A stretch of DNA of 64,000 bases from Neocallimastix lanati (nom. inval.) (GCA_016946835.1 JACVTC010000243.1:39203-103202); one strand, 5' to 3'. Counted from the first letter of the stretch, positions 27,917-41,929 are shown. Notes: generated by a model from the letters alone, not told the origin. Made by a program: numbers and translations.

Positions 27917-30239
27917 TTTATAATAAAAAAATATGGTAAAATAAAGCATTCATAATTGCTAAAAATTCATGTTATCATATATATTGAAATATTTATTACG
28001 TTTTAATGAAATATCTATTAATAATTATAAAATATATATTTATAAATATATATATTATTATTATTATTTTAAAAAAAATACATATATACATGTGTAATTC
28101 ATTAATGAATTTTCAATTCATATTATATTCAATTAATCCTTAGACAATTTTTTCAACGGTTAATATTTATTTTTCTTTAAAAAAAAAATGAAATTAAATG
28201 AAACAAGAAAAAATAAAACATAATATATAACATCTAAAAGGAAAGAGAAGAGGATCTTTATACATTGCTTTAATATATTTTATTATAACTTTTTTTTAAA
28301 TGAAACTCAATATTCTTCTATTCATATAAATTTGTATTCATATTTTTTATTATAATTCAATTAAGAAGATGTTATTTAATATTTAAAAAAAATTAAGACA
28401 ATTGATATACATCCATATTATAATTATATCCTTTTAATTATGTTATATATAAATAGATAAATTTTATTTATTGTACATTTTAACATAAATTGATCTTTTT
28501 TTTTTTTGAATAATATTAATATTTTTTAAAAATAAATAAATAATTAAATAAATAAATAAATTTAACTGCCCATTACCAAATAATAAATAAATTAATAAAT
28601 TAATATAATTATTAATTCACATTAAAATTTTATTTATATTAATTTATTCTTGATAATTAAATTTATTATAATTATTGAAAAATAAGCTTCAAATGTATTA
28701 AAAACATATTGTAATATAATTAATGTAAAAACATAATGTTTTAATATTAATTTTTTTTAAATGTCAAGTAACTCTTTATTACAAAGTTCATTAACAAAGT
28801 TGACATAATTATAAACCAGAAATTCTTGACTCTTAACAATTATTATAATTATTATTATATGCAATTATTATTATAAAATTATTTTTTTTAATAAAAAAAA
28901 ATATTATTATTTTTTAATTTTTTGATATATATATATATAAATTCTCATTTAGATCAAATTAATAATATCAATATAATTTTTTAACCTTAACAGAGAAAAA
29001 GTTTTACACATTACAATATATATAATTTAAAAAGTATAAAATTTTTATATACATTAATAAATAGAAAATTTAAAATTTTCGTCATGAAATAGAAATAATG
29101 TATATTTTATGTATTCCTTTAATTTTATTATAAATTTTATTTATAGATTTCTTTTGTTATTAATCTAAAGGTTAGAATTATATATTTATTCCATTTATTT
29201 ATGCATTATAAAATAATTCTACAATCATTTTTAAGAATTTATTTTAATATTATTTTATTACTCTACTCTATTTTGAACTTTATCTATAATGAAATATTAT
29301 ATTTTAGTAATTACAGTAATTTTTCTTATTTCTTCTTTCTTTTTTTTTTTATTTTATTTCTTTTACATTACAGAATTAATATTTTATAATTAAAAATAAT
29401 AATTTTATCTTAATTTTTTATTATTAAAATATTTTAAAGTTGAAATCAATGCACCTGTTTTTTTAATTCAATTTATTTAATATAATTACTATTAATTTAT
29501 CTATCTATCCTTTTTTTTTTTTTTTTTTTTAATTTTCCAGACAATATAATATATTGCTTTTGTTATTATATTGCTTTTGTTATAATAAACGAATCTTAAA
29601 TAACTAAATATAATTTAGTTTTCTTTTTTTTTTTCTTTTTTACTTAATAGAAACTCTGAAATGGAATTATTATTACTCAATCCTAACCTTCATAATTATT
29701 TATTGATTTGGCTTTATTTAATTATTTTTTAATTTTTTGTAATTTAAAATGGTTTAATTTATTAATAGAAATTAAATAATGTAACATTAAAAATTTTAAT
29801 AAGCTTAAAAAATTTGTGTAATAATTTAGTTGAAGTTTTTTTTAATTTTCATTTTCTTTTTTAATTTTTTTAATATTAAAAAAGAATGATCAAAGTTTCA
29901 TAACTATTGATAGATTTATATTTTATATTTTACATTTATTTATATATATTCATTATCATAATTGTATATATATTTATATATTAAATTAAAATTAATCATG
30001 GATATTTTTCTTTTTTGTTAAATTATTGACTATTAATATTAATAAATATTAATAGTCAATAATTATACAATTTAATTTTTTTTTTAATTATTTTTAATTA
30101 TAAAAAATAATTAAATAATTTACTCACTAATTAACTTAGAGAAATGAAATGAATAACAATGACTACTAATTATTATAAGTAGTTAATATTATTAATATTT
30201 AAAAAAAGAAGATAGTAATACTTTTCTTTTTTTACCAAA

Positions 30240-30995
30240 TAAAATATTATATAAATAATAAGAGTATTTATTAATAAATAAGAAATAATAAATAATTAGA
30301 GTATTTATTAATAAATAATAAATAATAAATAATAAATAATAAGAGTATTTATTAATAAATAATAAATAATAAATAATAAATAATAAATAATAAATAATAA
30401 GAGTATTTATTAATAAATAATAAATAATACATAATAAATAATAATAGTATTTATTAATAAATAATAAATAATAAATTATAAATATTAATAGTATTTATTA
30501 ATAAATAATAAATAATAAATTATAAATAATAATAGTATTTATTAATAAATAATAAATAATAAATAATAAATAATAAATAATAAATAATAAATAATAAATA
30601 ATAAATAATAAATAATAAATAATAAATAATAAGAGTATTTATTAATAAAAAATAAATAATAAATAATAAATAATAAGAGTATTTATTAATAAATAATAAA
30701 TAATAAATAAATAAGAGTATTTATTAATAAATAATAAATAATAAATAATAAATAATAAATAATAAATAATAAATAATAAATAATAAATAATAAGAGTATT
30801 TATTAATAAAAAATAAATAATAAATAATAAATAATAAGAGTATTTATTAATAAAAAATAAATAATAAATAATAAATAATAAGAGTATTTATTAATAAATA
30901 ATAAGAGTATTTATTAATAAATAATAAATAATAAATAATAAATAATAAATAATAAATAATAAGAGTATTTATTAATAAAAAATAAACAATATAAA
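30240..30995. repeat. Minisatellite of palindromic 'stems' joined by (TAAATAA)n
   Basis: About 15 copies of GAGTATTTATTAATAAA or near variants are separated by variable numbers of the heptamer TAAATAA. Most copies contain the perfect 16-bp palindrome TATTTATTAATAAATA. The same motif recurs twice at 38.5 kb, so this is a dispersed family. Confidence 0.85.
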
Positions 30996-33900
30996 TAAAT
31001 AAAAAAATATTTAAATTTTATTTCTAATCAAAATCAGAACAAAAAAGGATGGATTTTTTATATTTGGTAATAATTTTAATATATATAGATTATATAATAA
31101 AGTGTATTATACATATATAAATAATATTATTTTCTTTTTTTTTCAGTATAATCGAATATTAGCTAATATTTTCTTTTTTATAAAATATATTATCCAATTA
31201 GCACATTACATTATAAATAATTTCATAGTATATATGCATTATATATAATATATGATTATAATATAGTTGAAGTGTATTTTCTATATGGTTTCATATAATC
31301 CTACAGCTCTCTTCTCTATATATTAAACTATATTGTTTAAATAGATGATAGTTTTATATTTATTTTATATATTGTCTGTTTCAATATATTAATATAAATT
31401 TAAAATAAATTTATATAGAAATGAAAGTATTAATATATTTGAATATATATTACTCCATATAATAATAATATATGTCTATTAATTAAATTATAGTATATTA
31501 GAGTATTTTTACATATATAAATTTATAATAACAACAAACATGTTAAAAACATAAATATTAATGAAATATATTTTTATATATATTATCTAATATATTGTAT
31601 AATAAATATATTATCAAATTGAATCAATAAATTTATTTAATCTCTAATTTTATATTTCATTAAAACTAAAAATTTATATATTTGTTTAGTATATTACTTA
31701 ATATACTAATATATTATTCAATAAAATGGATATATAAATTAGTACAAAAAAAGAAATAAATTGATTTATGTTCAACTGTTATATTCATCATTGTCAATAA
31801 TTAAATATATATCGTTAAGTAATAAATAAATCATTAATATTAATTAATGTATGAATAATATATTATTAAATAAATAACCTTAATTATTAATAACTTTATT
31901 GTGTTAGCAATATAAATTCTTTTCTATTATTGCGAATGAATATTATATGTTAATAATATAATGAATTGTAATGATAATATATTAAATTCAATAGAATCTA
32001 TTTAATTAAGCTATTTAATTCAATCAAAATATAAATATATTATTTATTTTTATTTAAATTCTTTTTGTTCTATTCTATAATTCTATATCCATAAATGAAA
32101 TTTAATCAAAAATATAGAATCATACCTACTCTATATATTATTTAAATGGAAGGAATAAGCAAAATATATACTCCATATATTAACAATATAAATTTTAAAT
32201 GATTTCATTACTATATTTAATAGGATTCCCAAGTTTTATTTTTTTATTTATTTTATATTATTTAGTATAACTTTATAAATATAATCAAATAAATATATTT
32301 ATGTTTTAAATAAATAAAAAGTATTCCAATATTTAGATTTTGGTGAATATTAATAATAATATTAATAATAATTAGAATAATTAGAATATTAATATAATAA
32401 TAATTAGAATATTAATATAATAAAAATTAGAATATTAATATTAATATTATTATCAATTAATTGATAGTTAGAATATTATTAATAATAATCCACTTTTTTT
32501 AATATTTAAATGAACATAAATAAATAAGACAAATAAATAATAAATATTTAATCGTAATTAATAAATAGTAAATAAAATAATAATAAATAAATAGTAATAG
32601 AATTCATTATTAAATTTTTATAAAATTTTACCCTTTCTATGCTTATTTTTAAAAAAAAAATTAATAATAAAAATTTATTATTTATTTACTTACTTATTTA
32701 TTTATTCACTTATTTATTCATATATAGATATATATGAATATTTCAAAAAATTGTTCACTTCTACAACATTTAAATAAGGCTACGAATTTTTTTTTTTATT
32801 TTAAAATCTTAAAATAAAAAAAAAATTATAATTGTTTAATTATATTATTTATATAGTATTAATATATTCCAATATTTATTTTATTATATAATTTATATAT
32901 TATTTTCAATTAATTTGAATAATCAGAAATATTTCTTGTTCAGAGTTTTTTTTATTTACTTTTTTTTTTTTATTTTTTTTTTTGAAAGTAATTTCTTTTT
33001 CTTTTTCTTTTTTATTTTCTTTTTTCTTTTTATATTTTTATATTTTTAATATTGATTATAGATGAAATAATTATTTTTTAATTATTTTTTTTCTATAATT
33101 TATATTATTTATTCAAGTTTTAAAGTAAACAGTTCTTATATTGAAGAATTGTTTTTGAAGGGGAAAATTATTTTTTTTAGATTTATTACTATTCATTTTA
33201 TTTTTTTTATATTGAATGTTTTTTTTTTTTAAAAAAAAAAAATTTACTTTTATATCTTATTATTATAAATATAATAATAATTCATATATTTATTTTCTTT
33301 ATAATACCATATAATTTTTTTTTTACTATACTTATTTTGAATTTAGTTTTATTCAAAATATAAGTAAAAAGAAAAATAATAAAAAAAAAAAAATAAAAGA
33401 ATATTAATATTTAAAAAAAAAAAAATAAAAGTTATAACTTTTTAAATAATAGAATTTATTTAAATATTAAAAATTTAATAAATAAAAAAAAATAAAAAAA
33501 GAGGGGAAATTTTAAGAGTGTTTATTTAAATTATAAACAAAACAAATTCATAAAGATAACGATAAAATCTTGTAAATAACATATTAAAATCTATCATTTA
33601 ATAATAGAAAATAGAATATTTTTCAAATAAAAAGTACACATTTATTTTATTTACTCATAAAAAAAAATTTTTTTTTTTTCAGAAAGAAATGAAAATAACA
33701 CTTTGGTTATAAAATATACAATTAATACGAATTTAACATATAATATAATAAAATATACTCATATAAATAAAAAAAATAACAAACTCTATTAAAAATATAT
33801 CAATTATAAACAAACAAACCAACAAAAAAAAAAAAAAAAAAAACATAATTCTATTAATATCCATGTAATATTAAAATCATACATTATTCAGTATAAAATA

Positions 33901-34393
33901 GTGTGATAATTTATAAGGTATTGTATTGTATTATTTATTAATAAATTATATATATATAATTATTTTATATTTAAATAAATTTCTAAAAAGTATTTTTATT
34001 AATGAAATATTATTTTTAAAATAATTAATTCCTATAATTACTTCTCTTTTTATATATTAACAATTTTAATAAATATTATAAAATAAAAAAGATATATAAA
34101 TAATATACTTATTTTTTAAATATATAAACATTAAATTTATTATTAAATTAAGATATTATCAATAGAAATAAATAATTTTTATTTTTATAGATATTTTATT
34201 TATATAAAATAAATAATACCCAATAAATATAAAAATAATTACTATATTTAAATAAAACTTTTTTTTTAGATAAAGAAAAAAAAAAGTTTTATTATCTTAA
34301 AAATTATATATATATTTTTTTTCGAGTAAATTATACAAATTGTTAATCACAGAAGTTTATAATACCTTTCAATTTCCACGTATCCCTCCGGAA

Positions 34394-36061
34394 ATGCCAG
34401 GACTTAGTGGTGAAAAGGAAAAGGTTTGCATTATTGGCAGTGGAAATTGGTAATTATTATTATTTTTTTTTTATTATTTATTAAAAGTGTTTACTATATA
34501 GTTTAATATAATTATAGTAATAGTAATGGTATTGGTAATAGTAGTATTACTAATTATAGTAAATATAATATTAGGGATAATAATAATAATAATATTAATA
34601 ATATATATTATTTTTCTTTATTATTAAATTTGAAAATGATTAAAGGGGTTCTGCTATATCGAAAATTATTGGAAAAAATGTTTTGGCACATCCTGAGTTT
34701 AGTAGTACCGTAAAAATGTGGGTGTATGAAGAATATATTAATGGACGCAAGTTAACAGAAATTATCAATACATGTCATGAAAATGTAAAATATCTTCCAG
34801 GTATAAAAATACCTCCAAATGTTGTTGCATGTTCAGATATTGCAGAATGTGTCGAAAATGCGACTATTTTAGTTTTTGTCATACCACATCAGTTTGTGAA
34901 ATCTACATGCGAAAAAATTAGAGGAAAACTACGGGAAGATTGTAGAGCAATTTCATTAATTAAGGGTATTGATGTTTCAAAAGGTGGTTTACTTTTAATT
35001 TCAGAAGAAATTAGAAAATCTTTATCTATTGATGTTAGTGTTTTAATGGGTGCCAATGTAGCTCGTGAAGTTGCTCTTGAGCAATTTTGTGAAACAACCA
35101 TTGGTTATAGCGATCCACAAAATGGTGAAATATTTAAGAAATTATTTAATACGAATTACTTCAGGGTTAATGCAGTACAAGATGTTTCTGGTGTTGAATT
35201 ATGTGGTGCCCTAAAGTAAGTTTATATATATATATTTTTATATATATAGATTTTAAATAATTCTAATAATTTAAGAAAATTGCGGGGAACTGTGTAGAAT
35301 CAATATTAATATGTATTAAATAATTTTTTTTATAAATTTAATTTTTTTTTAATTTAATAGAAATGTTGTTGCTTTAGCTGCTGGATTTGTAGATGGATTA
35401 AAGTAAGTTTAAAAGAAAGAAAGAAAAAGAAAATATTTATATATATATTTATATATTTATTATTTCAATAGATAATATTAACATTAAAAAAAATTTAATT
35501 ATAAATAATTAAATTTAATTTATTATTGATAAAATTATTGAATTTAAATAGAATGGGTAGTAATACAAAAGCGGCCATAATAAGAATTGGTATAGCAGAA
35601 ATGAAAAAATTTTCACATATGTTCTATATTGGAATAAAGAATGATACTTTCTTTGAAAGTTGTGGTGTCGCTGATGTCGTTACCACATGTTATGGTGGTC
35701 GTCATAGAAAATTAGCTGAAGCTCATGTAATAACTAAAAAGGTAAATGAATAAAATATATATAATCATAAAATAAAATTTTGATATTTAAAATAAAATAA
35801 TTATTAATATATATACTATATTTTGATAATATATTATCAAAATATAAATAATAAATATTAATATGAAAATTAAATTAGTCATTTGATGTTCTAGAAAAAG
35901 AAATGTTAAATGGTCAAAAATTACAAGGTACTATTACTTCAAAAGAAATTTATCAAATTTTAATGCAACATGCATGCACTGATGAATTTCCATTATTTAC
36001 TACTGTTTATCGTATTTGCTATGAAAATTTATGCCCATCTCATATAATTCACGATATATAA
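34394..36061 (+). CDS. GPD1: NAD+-dependent glycerol-3-phosphate dehydrogenase
   Basis: Five exons (34394-34449, 34646-35215, 35361-35402, 35552-35741, 35879-36061) with GT-AG introns join in frame to 346 aa, the usual length for cytosolic eukaryotic enzymes. The enzyme reduces dihydroxyacetone phosphate to glycerol-3-phosphate with NADH, feeding glycerol and phospholipid synthesis and redox balance. The N-terminal Rossmann motif GSGNWGSA (about residues 15-22) is present, as are [35 protein letters not shown], the catalytic-Lys segment [20 protein letters not shown] and the C-terminal signature [19 protein letters not shown]. The protein ends SHIIHDI without a peroxisomal signal. The start (PGLSGEKEK) is the first ATG in frame; the frame is open a little further upstream without another ATG. 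No frameshift or missing key residue was seen. The symbol is by family, not verified orthology. Confidence 0.93.
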
Positions 36062-36273
36062 TAGATTTAATCCAATCCATAACACCTTTATATATATAAA
36101 TATTTTTTTTTAATAATTTCATTTATTTATTATTATTATTATTAAAATATAATAATAGTAATAATAAATATTAACTTTCAATATATATAATTTTTATTTT
36201 TTCTTTATTTTTTAATTTATTATTATTTTTTTATTTTTTATTTTTTTTTATAAAATTTTTTTCAATAAATTAA

Positions 36274-36304
<31 letters not shown>

Positions 36305-37163
36305 TTAAAAAATAAATTAATAATAAAAAAATCGTCTTTATTGGACATTTTTTTTTTTATAGAAAATTAAAAATTACTTTTTTAAACCTTTTTATTATGA
36401 AAAAAAAAAAAAAATTCAATATTTTATTATATATTTAAACATTTTTTTTTAAAAAAAAAAATTGTTAAAATAAAAATACTAAAATAATAGTTAATAAATA
36501 AGGAACCATATATATATATATAATTTTTAATAAATTATTAAAATGTTAAGATGCTAAATAATTTATTTAATAATAATTATTATTATTACTAATAAATTTA
36601 ATGTAGTGGACTTTTTTTTTTTTATTCTTTTTTATATATATATAAAAAAAAAAAGTACATAATTCATAGAGCCAATCTTATTATAAATAATAGTATAATA
36701 GAGATATAATAAAATATTGAATTTTAGTTTTATTTTTAATTTTTTTTTAAGTTTTAATTTTTTTTTTTTTTTTCTTCAGTGAAAAGGTAAAATGAAAAAA
36801 AAAAAATCCATTATATAATATATATTTTAAAAAATTAAACTAATCATTAAAAAAATAAAAAAATACACTAATAATAATAATATATATATATACATTAAAT
36901 ATACATTAAATAATGATAATAATAAAAAATAAAATAATATATATACATTTATAATAATAATAATAAAAAAAAAATAAAATTACAAAAAAATATATAAGTT
37001 ATCTGAATAAAATGTTCTACTATTATTTATAAATTTTTATGGGTTTTAGGATTTTCAAATAAAATTTTTTTAATATTTTTTACCATCATAAAATTTTTTA
37101 AAATTTTTTTTTTTTTTAGTTTTTACTTTATATTTAATGATGGTGAGAAAATATAAAAAAAGT

Positions 37164-37202
<39 letters not shown>

Positions 37203-37731
37203 ATAATAATTATAATAATAATAATAATAATTATTATTATTATTATTTTTAGAAAAAAAAAAATAAATATGATTAAGAAAAAGGCCGACATATATTGTAA
37301 AAAAATATAATATATATATATAATTTGTATATATATAGTTTTCACTTTTTTTTTTTTTTTTTTTTTTTTTTAATTAGTTTTAAATTAATTATTAATTTAT
37401 TTTTTCGATTATTCATATGAATGTATATTGTTATTCTATTTTTTTTTTCTATAATATTTTTTTTATCATATTTATTTATTTATTTATATATTTATATTTA
37501 TTTATTTATATTTATATATTTATATATTTATATATTTATACTAAGATTAAAAATAAAATTTTAAATTATAAAAATTTTAGATTCAAATTTTGGGGAATGA
37601 ATTTATGGTTAGTAACTATTTTTTCCTGATTTTTTTTTTTGATTAACTTTTTTTTTTTTTTTTATTTTGTTTTAATAATATTAATAAGAAAGTTTAAATA
37701 TAAATATGTAATAACTTTTGATTAAGTAAAG

Positions 37732-37935
37732 AATTTCGACGGTATTAAGCGCAAATTAACCAGGAACGTTAATGCTGAAAAATGCAGGGTAAGATAGGCT
37801 ATCAGGGCCAATGCCTCTGAAGAAGAAGACCATAATTTCTTTTCAGATAGTCAATTCAAACCCTAATCCAAGATAAAAATTCCTTTTAAACCTGAAATCT
37901 TATAATCTTGGAGATGAGGTTCATTTGTCTATTTA
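37732..37935 (+). pseudogene. Coding-like island, broken by several stops (unidentified)
   Basis: It follows an acceptor-like AAG. One frame reads NFDGIKRKLTRNVNAEKCRV, then AIRANASEEEDHNFFSDSQF and IKIPFKPEIL, with in-frame stops between these pieces. Composition and residue use are those of a hydrophilic protein, unlike the surrounding DNA. No family is recognised. It may be the relic of one host gene together with the 39.0-kb island. Confidence 0.45.
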
Positions 37936-38235
37936 CTTTTTTCTGAATTTATTTTTATTCATTTTATTTTTTAATATTACTTTTTTTTTTTTTTTTATTT
38001 CACATTACTATTCCAAATATGATTAATATTGGACAAAAAATATTTATTTATTATTTTTTTTTTTTATTAATTGTGTGCTTTTTTTTTTATAAAAAAAAAT
38101 TATTCATATAATTAATAAATGAATAAATAAAGTTTAAAGTTCGCAATAATTGCGGCTGTAAAAAAAAATTTAATTAAAGAGTAAATAAATGAATAAATAA
38201 TAAATAATGAATAATTAAATAATAATAATAATAAT

Positions 38236-38640
38236 AAATAATAAATAATAAATAATAAATAATAAATAATAAATAATAAATAATAAATAATAAATAATAA
38301 ATAATAAATAATAAATAATAAATAATAAATAATAAATAATAAATAATAAATAATAAATAATAAATAATAAATAATAAATAATAAATAATAAATAATAAAT
38401 AATAAATAATAAATAATAAATAATAAATAATAAATAATAAATAATAAATAATAAATAATAAATAATAAATAATAAATAATAAATAATAAATAATAAATAA
38501 TAAATAATAATAATAATAAATAATAGTATTTATTAATAAATAATAAATAAAAAATAATAAATAAGAGTATTTATTAATAAATAATAAATAATAAATAATA
38601 AATAATAAATAATAAATAATAAATAATAATTAATAATTAA
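38236..38640. repeat. Heptanucleotide array (TAAATAA)n with two palindrome units
   Basis: About 39 tandem copies of TAAATAA run from about 38236 to 38507. Two copies of the AGTATTTATTAATAAA unit known from 30.2-31.0 kb follow, then a shorter heptamer run (about 38577-38630). Confidence 0.85.
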
Positions 38641-38989
38641 TAAATAATAAATAATAAATAATAGATAATTAAATAATAAATAATTAAATAATAAATAATC
38701 TCTAAATTAAAATTTCATATGAAAATCAAAAAAAAAAAAAAAAAATAGTTATAAAAAAGGAAAAAACTAAAGAATTAATATATTTAACATTAAATATATG
38801 TAATAATTAAAAAATTTATATATATATAGATACATTCCTTATTTTCTTTTTTTGGAAAAGTATTAATCCTTTCACCATAAAATGATATTAGGAAATAAAT
38901 AAAAAAAAAATTTATGTATAAATAAATATATAGTTTATAATTTTTTTTTTTAATATTATTTTAGTATACATAATCATTTTAATTAATAA

Positions 38990-39245
38990 AATCAGGTTTT
39001 ATCCTGATGGCTAGTTCTTGAGAATAACACAAATAAGAGCTTTTAATCGACTCCCGTAACTACCTCCTGAATTTATATGGGTCAATTTTTATCCTCCTAA
39101 GTAATTTTTTCCTATAAATGAAGTTGATGTTTACTCGCCATGGCTTAAGAATTCCTGTTACTAGACTATATAATTGTTAATGCAGAGATCACTTGATCTG
39201 TGACTGGAAGCCCTGTTATCCTTTCCCTATCGCTAATCCCAGCTT
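38990..39245 (+). pseudogene. Higher-complexity island, coding-like but interrupted
   Basis: The plus strand reads IRFYPDG, FLRITQIRAFNRLP, LPPEFIWVNFYPPK and FFPINEVDVYSPWLKNS, each separated by a stop. The island also contains small hairpins (ATCAGG/CCTGAT at 38991-39008; AGATC/GATCT near 39186-39198), so a structured RNA is an alternative. It does not match any snRNA, RNase P, SRP or tRNA signature known to me. Confidence 0.35.
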
Positions 39246-39862
39246 ATATATATTATATATAAAATTAATAAATTTTGCTATATATATATATATATTTTTT
39301 TTTTAACACTTTTTTTTTTTTTTTTTTTTTAAATAATTTTAATAGTATTATTCCCAATTCAATTTATTCTATGATTTATACAATTAATACTATTGGGATT
39401 TAAAATAATTTTCAAATTATTTTAAAATTATATATTTAATATTTTGTAGTTAATGTATCTTTTATTTTATTTTTAAATAATATTTAAATTTAAACATTTA
39501 TAAGAAAAATTATTAATATTAATAAGAATATATATGCATGTAAATTTTTAATTTTAATAAAAATAATTGAAATATAGATAATTTTTTTTTTTTAAAGTAA
39601 TAGTCATCATAAATTAAATCAAAACTACAACTACCTAACTTTTTAAGAATATATATTTATTTTCTTGAAATAATTATAATAGTATTACTCCCTATTCTAT
39701 TTATTCGATGGTTTATACAGTTAATATAAAATTTATTACCATAAAAAATATATTTTAAAATCATTGAGATAAGGTATCAATACCTCTTTAATGATAAATT
39801 ATTTATTAATAAGAATTTTTTTTTTTTTTAGAAATAGTTAATTTATATTTAACATATTTAAC

Positions 39863-40015
39863 CTACACTGGCCCTAACCATTTAATTATTATTACTATTT
39901 GGTCAACACTCCATTTCTTTTCCTCTTGAAATTGTTCAAATATATTAAATTCTAATCCATTAAAATCTGACTTGGAATCAGAATCAATAAATTCTTTACA
40001 GTGTGTTGTAAATAT
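39863..40015 (-). pseudogene. Orphan coding-like exon, 50 codons and stop (unidentified)
   Basis: The minus strand is open for 50 residues, including KEFIDSDSKSDFNGLEFNIF and EEKKWSVDQIVIIIKWLGPV, ending TAG. Residue use is protein-like, and an AAG before AATTTATTG could be an intron acceptor. No ATG or upstream exon is recognised, so it is either a terminal exon of an unseen gene or a remnant. Confidence 0.4.
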
Positions 40016-40384
40016 TCAAAAAAAAAAAAAAAAATAAGAATAAGAATAAAAATAAAAATAAAAAAAAAATAAATGAGAAGAACTTTAGGATATCTTCATC
40101 CTCAGTTTTAATTCTATTGTAAATTTTATTTTATTTTTTTTTTTTTTCTATATTATTAATATTTATTCTATACTATTAATGAAATATTATTGTTATTATT
40201 GAATTTATTATTAAAATTATATTTATATATGATAAATCATAAGATTTAATAAATTTATATTATTTTGTTTTTGAATAAAAAAAAAAAAAAACATTAATGT
40301 TAAAATGTTAATACATAAACAATTATATAAAATGATAAATATCAAAAAGGCCATTAATATTTATAAATTTAATATTTTTTTATC

Positions 40385-40427
<43 letters not shown>

Positions 40428-40510
40428 CATATCTATATTTTATTATCTATTTTTATATCATAAATTAATTTAATAATTATATCGATATAAAATAAAAATA
40501 TATAAATACT

Positions 40511-40546
<36 letters not shown>

Positions 40547-41024
40547 TTTTTTAAATAATAGCATTTATATTACTAACGTTGGTGGTCAAGTAAAAGAAAT
40601 TATTCATATTTATATTTACTTGGTATTATATTGTGTTACCTAATAATAATTATTTTACCAAAAAAATAATTTTTTCTACCAATTATAAAGTGAATTAAGT
40701 GAATATGGTGAAATCAAAAATTATTTATTATATATATATATATTTTATATATATTAAATATATCAAAATTAATTATTTTTTTATTTTATTTTTATTTTTT
40801 TTATTTATTTTTATTTTTATTTTTTATTTTATAAGCATTTTTATAAATATATATTATATATATATATATAAATGGATAAAATAACTTTAAAGAAAATGAA
40901 AATAGTTTAGATCAAAATTTTTAATTTTTAGATAATCAAAAATGGGTTAGAGTATTCAATTAATATATATAGTATAAGAAGAATATTTAAATTTTTTTTT
41001 TTTTTTTTTTGATTATTACTATTA

Positions 41025-41085
<61 letters not shown>

Positions 41086-41328
41086 AGATAAGAAATTTAT
41101 TTTTTCTTTTGAAAAAAAAAAAGAATACGCTATGCTATAAGGAATTTTTTTTTTGTAAATTTATTATATTAAAAAAAAAAAGAGTTCATTAAGTTATAAG
41201 GAATTAAAAGGTATAATGATAAAATTATTTATAAAAGTAAAAAATAAAATTTTGATATTAATGTAGAATATGATATTGATAGTGGTTTGAAATGTAGCAA
41301 TACTTTTCTGACAGAAACTTTATTATCT

Positions 41329-41365
<37 letters not shown>

Positions 41366-41826
41366 TAAAGTATTGTACTTAAACATAGAATAGACACTAA
41401 TCATTATAATAAGGAGAAATGATGACCATCATTAACAATTATCAGTGATTGAAGAGAATAAGAATAAAGATTTAATTAGAAATATAGGTAATTGAAATTG
41501 AAATTGGAGGTGGCAATATAAATGACTAAAAAAAAAAAACGAAAATGACACATATCTCTTGTAGAGAACTTGTTTAAAAAAAAGAGGATGAAACAAGGGC
41601 TAGATAATCTAGTTAACTAGGTCATATGTGTGGGTGGCAAACATTAATACATTAATAATTTCCGGGTTTTATTATGATTTAAAATGAGCTCAAGGGAAGG
41701 ATTATTTTCATTCATTTCATTCATTGAAGTTTTTTTTAATAATGAATCAATTTATTAATTTGTAAAGTTTTTTTTTTTTTTTTTAATAATGAATCAATTT
41801 ATTAATTTGTAAAGTTTTTTTATTTT

Positions 41827-41861
<35 letters not shown>

Positions 41862-41929
41862 CTCTTCTTCTAATATACCAATTAATTGAAGCATGGTAAT
41901 GGTAGGAAATGAAAAAAAAAATTAGTAAA

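Larger units (their letters stand above)
14713..34393. other. Gene desert, 19.7 kb
   Basis: No gene is recognised on either strand. The contents are A/T homopolymers (50 A at 23761-23810, about 41 A at 26780-26820, about 39 A at 19516-19554), (TA)n, (AAT)n and short diverged duplications. Listed separately are repeats at 19.5/20.7 kb, 20.2 kb, 24.44 kb, 27.58 kb and 30.24 kb. Patches of slightly higher complexity near 16.5-16.8, 21.84-22.2, 22.53-22.7 and 24.5-24.7 kb show no readable frame. Confidence 0.65.
36062..41229. other. AT-rich intergenic region with decayed islands
   Basis: No intact gene is seen. It holds poly-A/T and (AAT)n tracts, a coding-like island at 37.73 kb, a heptanucleotide array at 38.2-38.6 kb, a second island at 39.0 kb, and a diverged direct repeat: 39331-39390 resembles 39667-39726, both with AATAGTATTA(T/C)TCCC. 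A minus-strand coding-like exon lies at 39.9 kb. Confidence 0.6.

Noticed and set aside
27577-27955. Tyr/Leu/Ile-rich open frames over the 34-bp array
   Set aside because: They arise from a perfect non-coding repeat whose length is not a multiple of three; all frames are open and no gene context exists.
34889-35101. Minus-strand frame inside the glycerol-3-phosphate dehydrogenase
   Set aside because: It overlaps the main coding exon antisense and shows no family match; a shadow.
37855-37875. tRNA T-loop-like TTCAAACCC
   Set aside because: No pairing T stem, acceptor stem or anticodon arm could be laid out around it; no tRNA gene was found in the window.
37732-39245. C-to-T (RIP-like) mutation as the cause of stops in the coding-like islands
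   Set aside because: Every stop codon is one C-to-T step from CAA, CAG or CGA, so compatibility with RIP is automatic and proves nothing without an intact parental copy.
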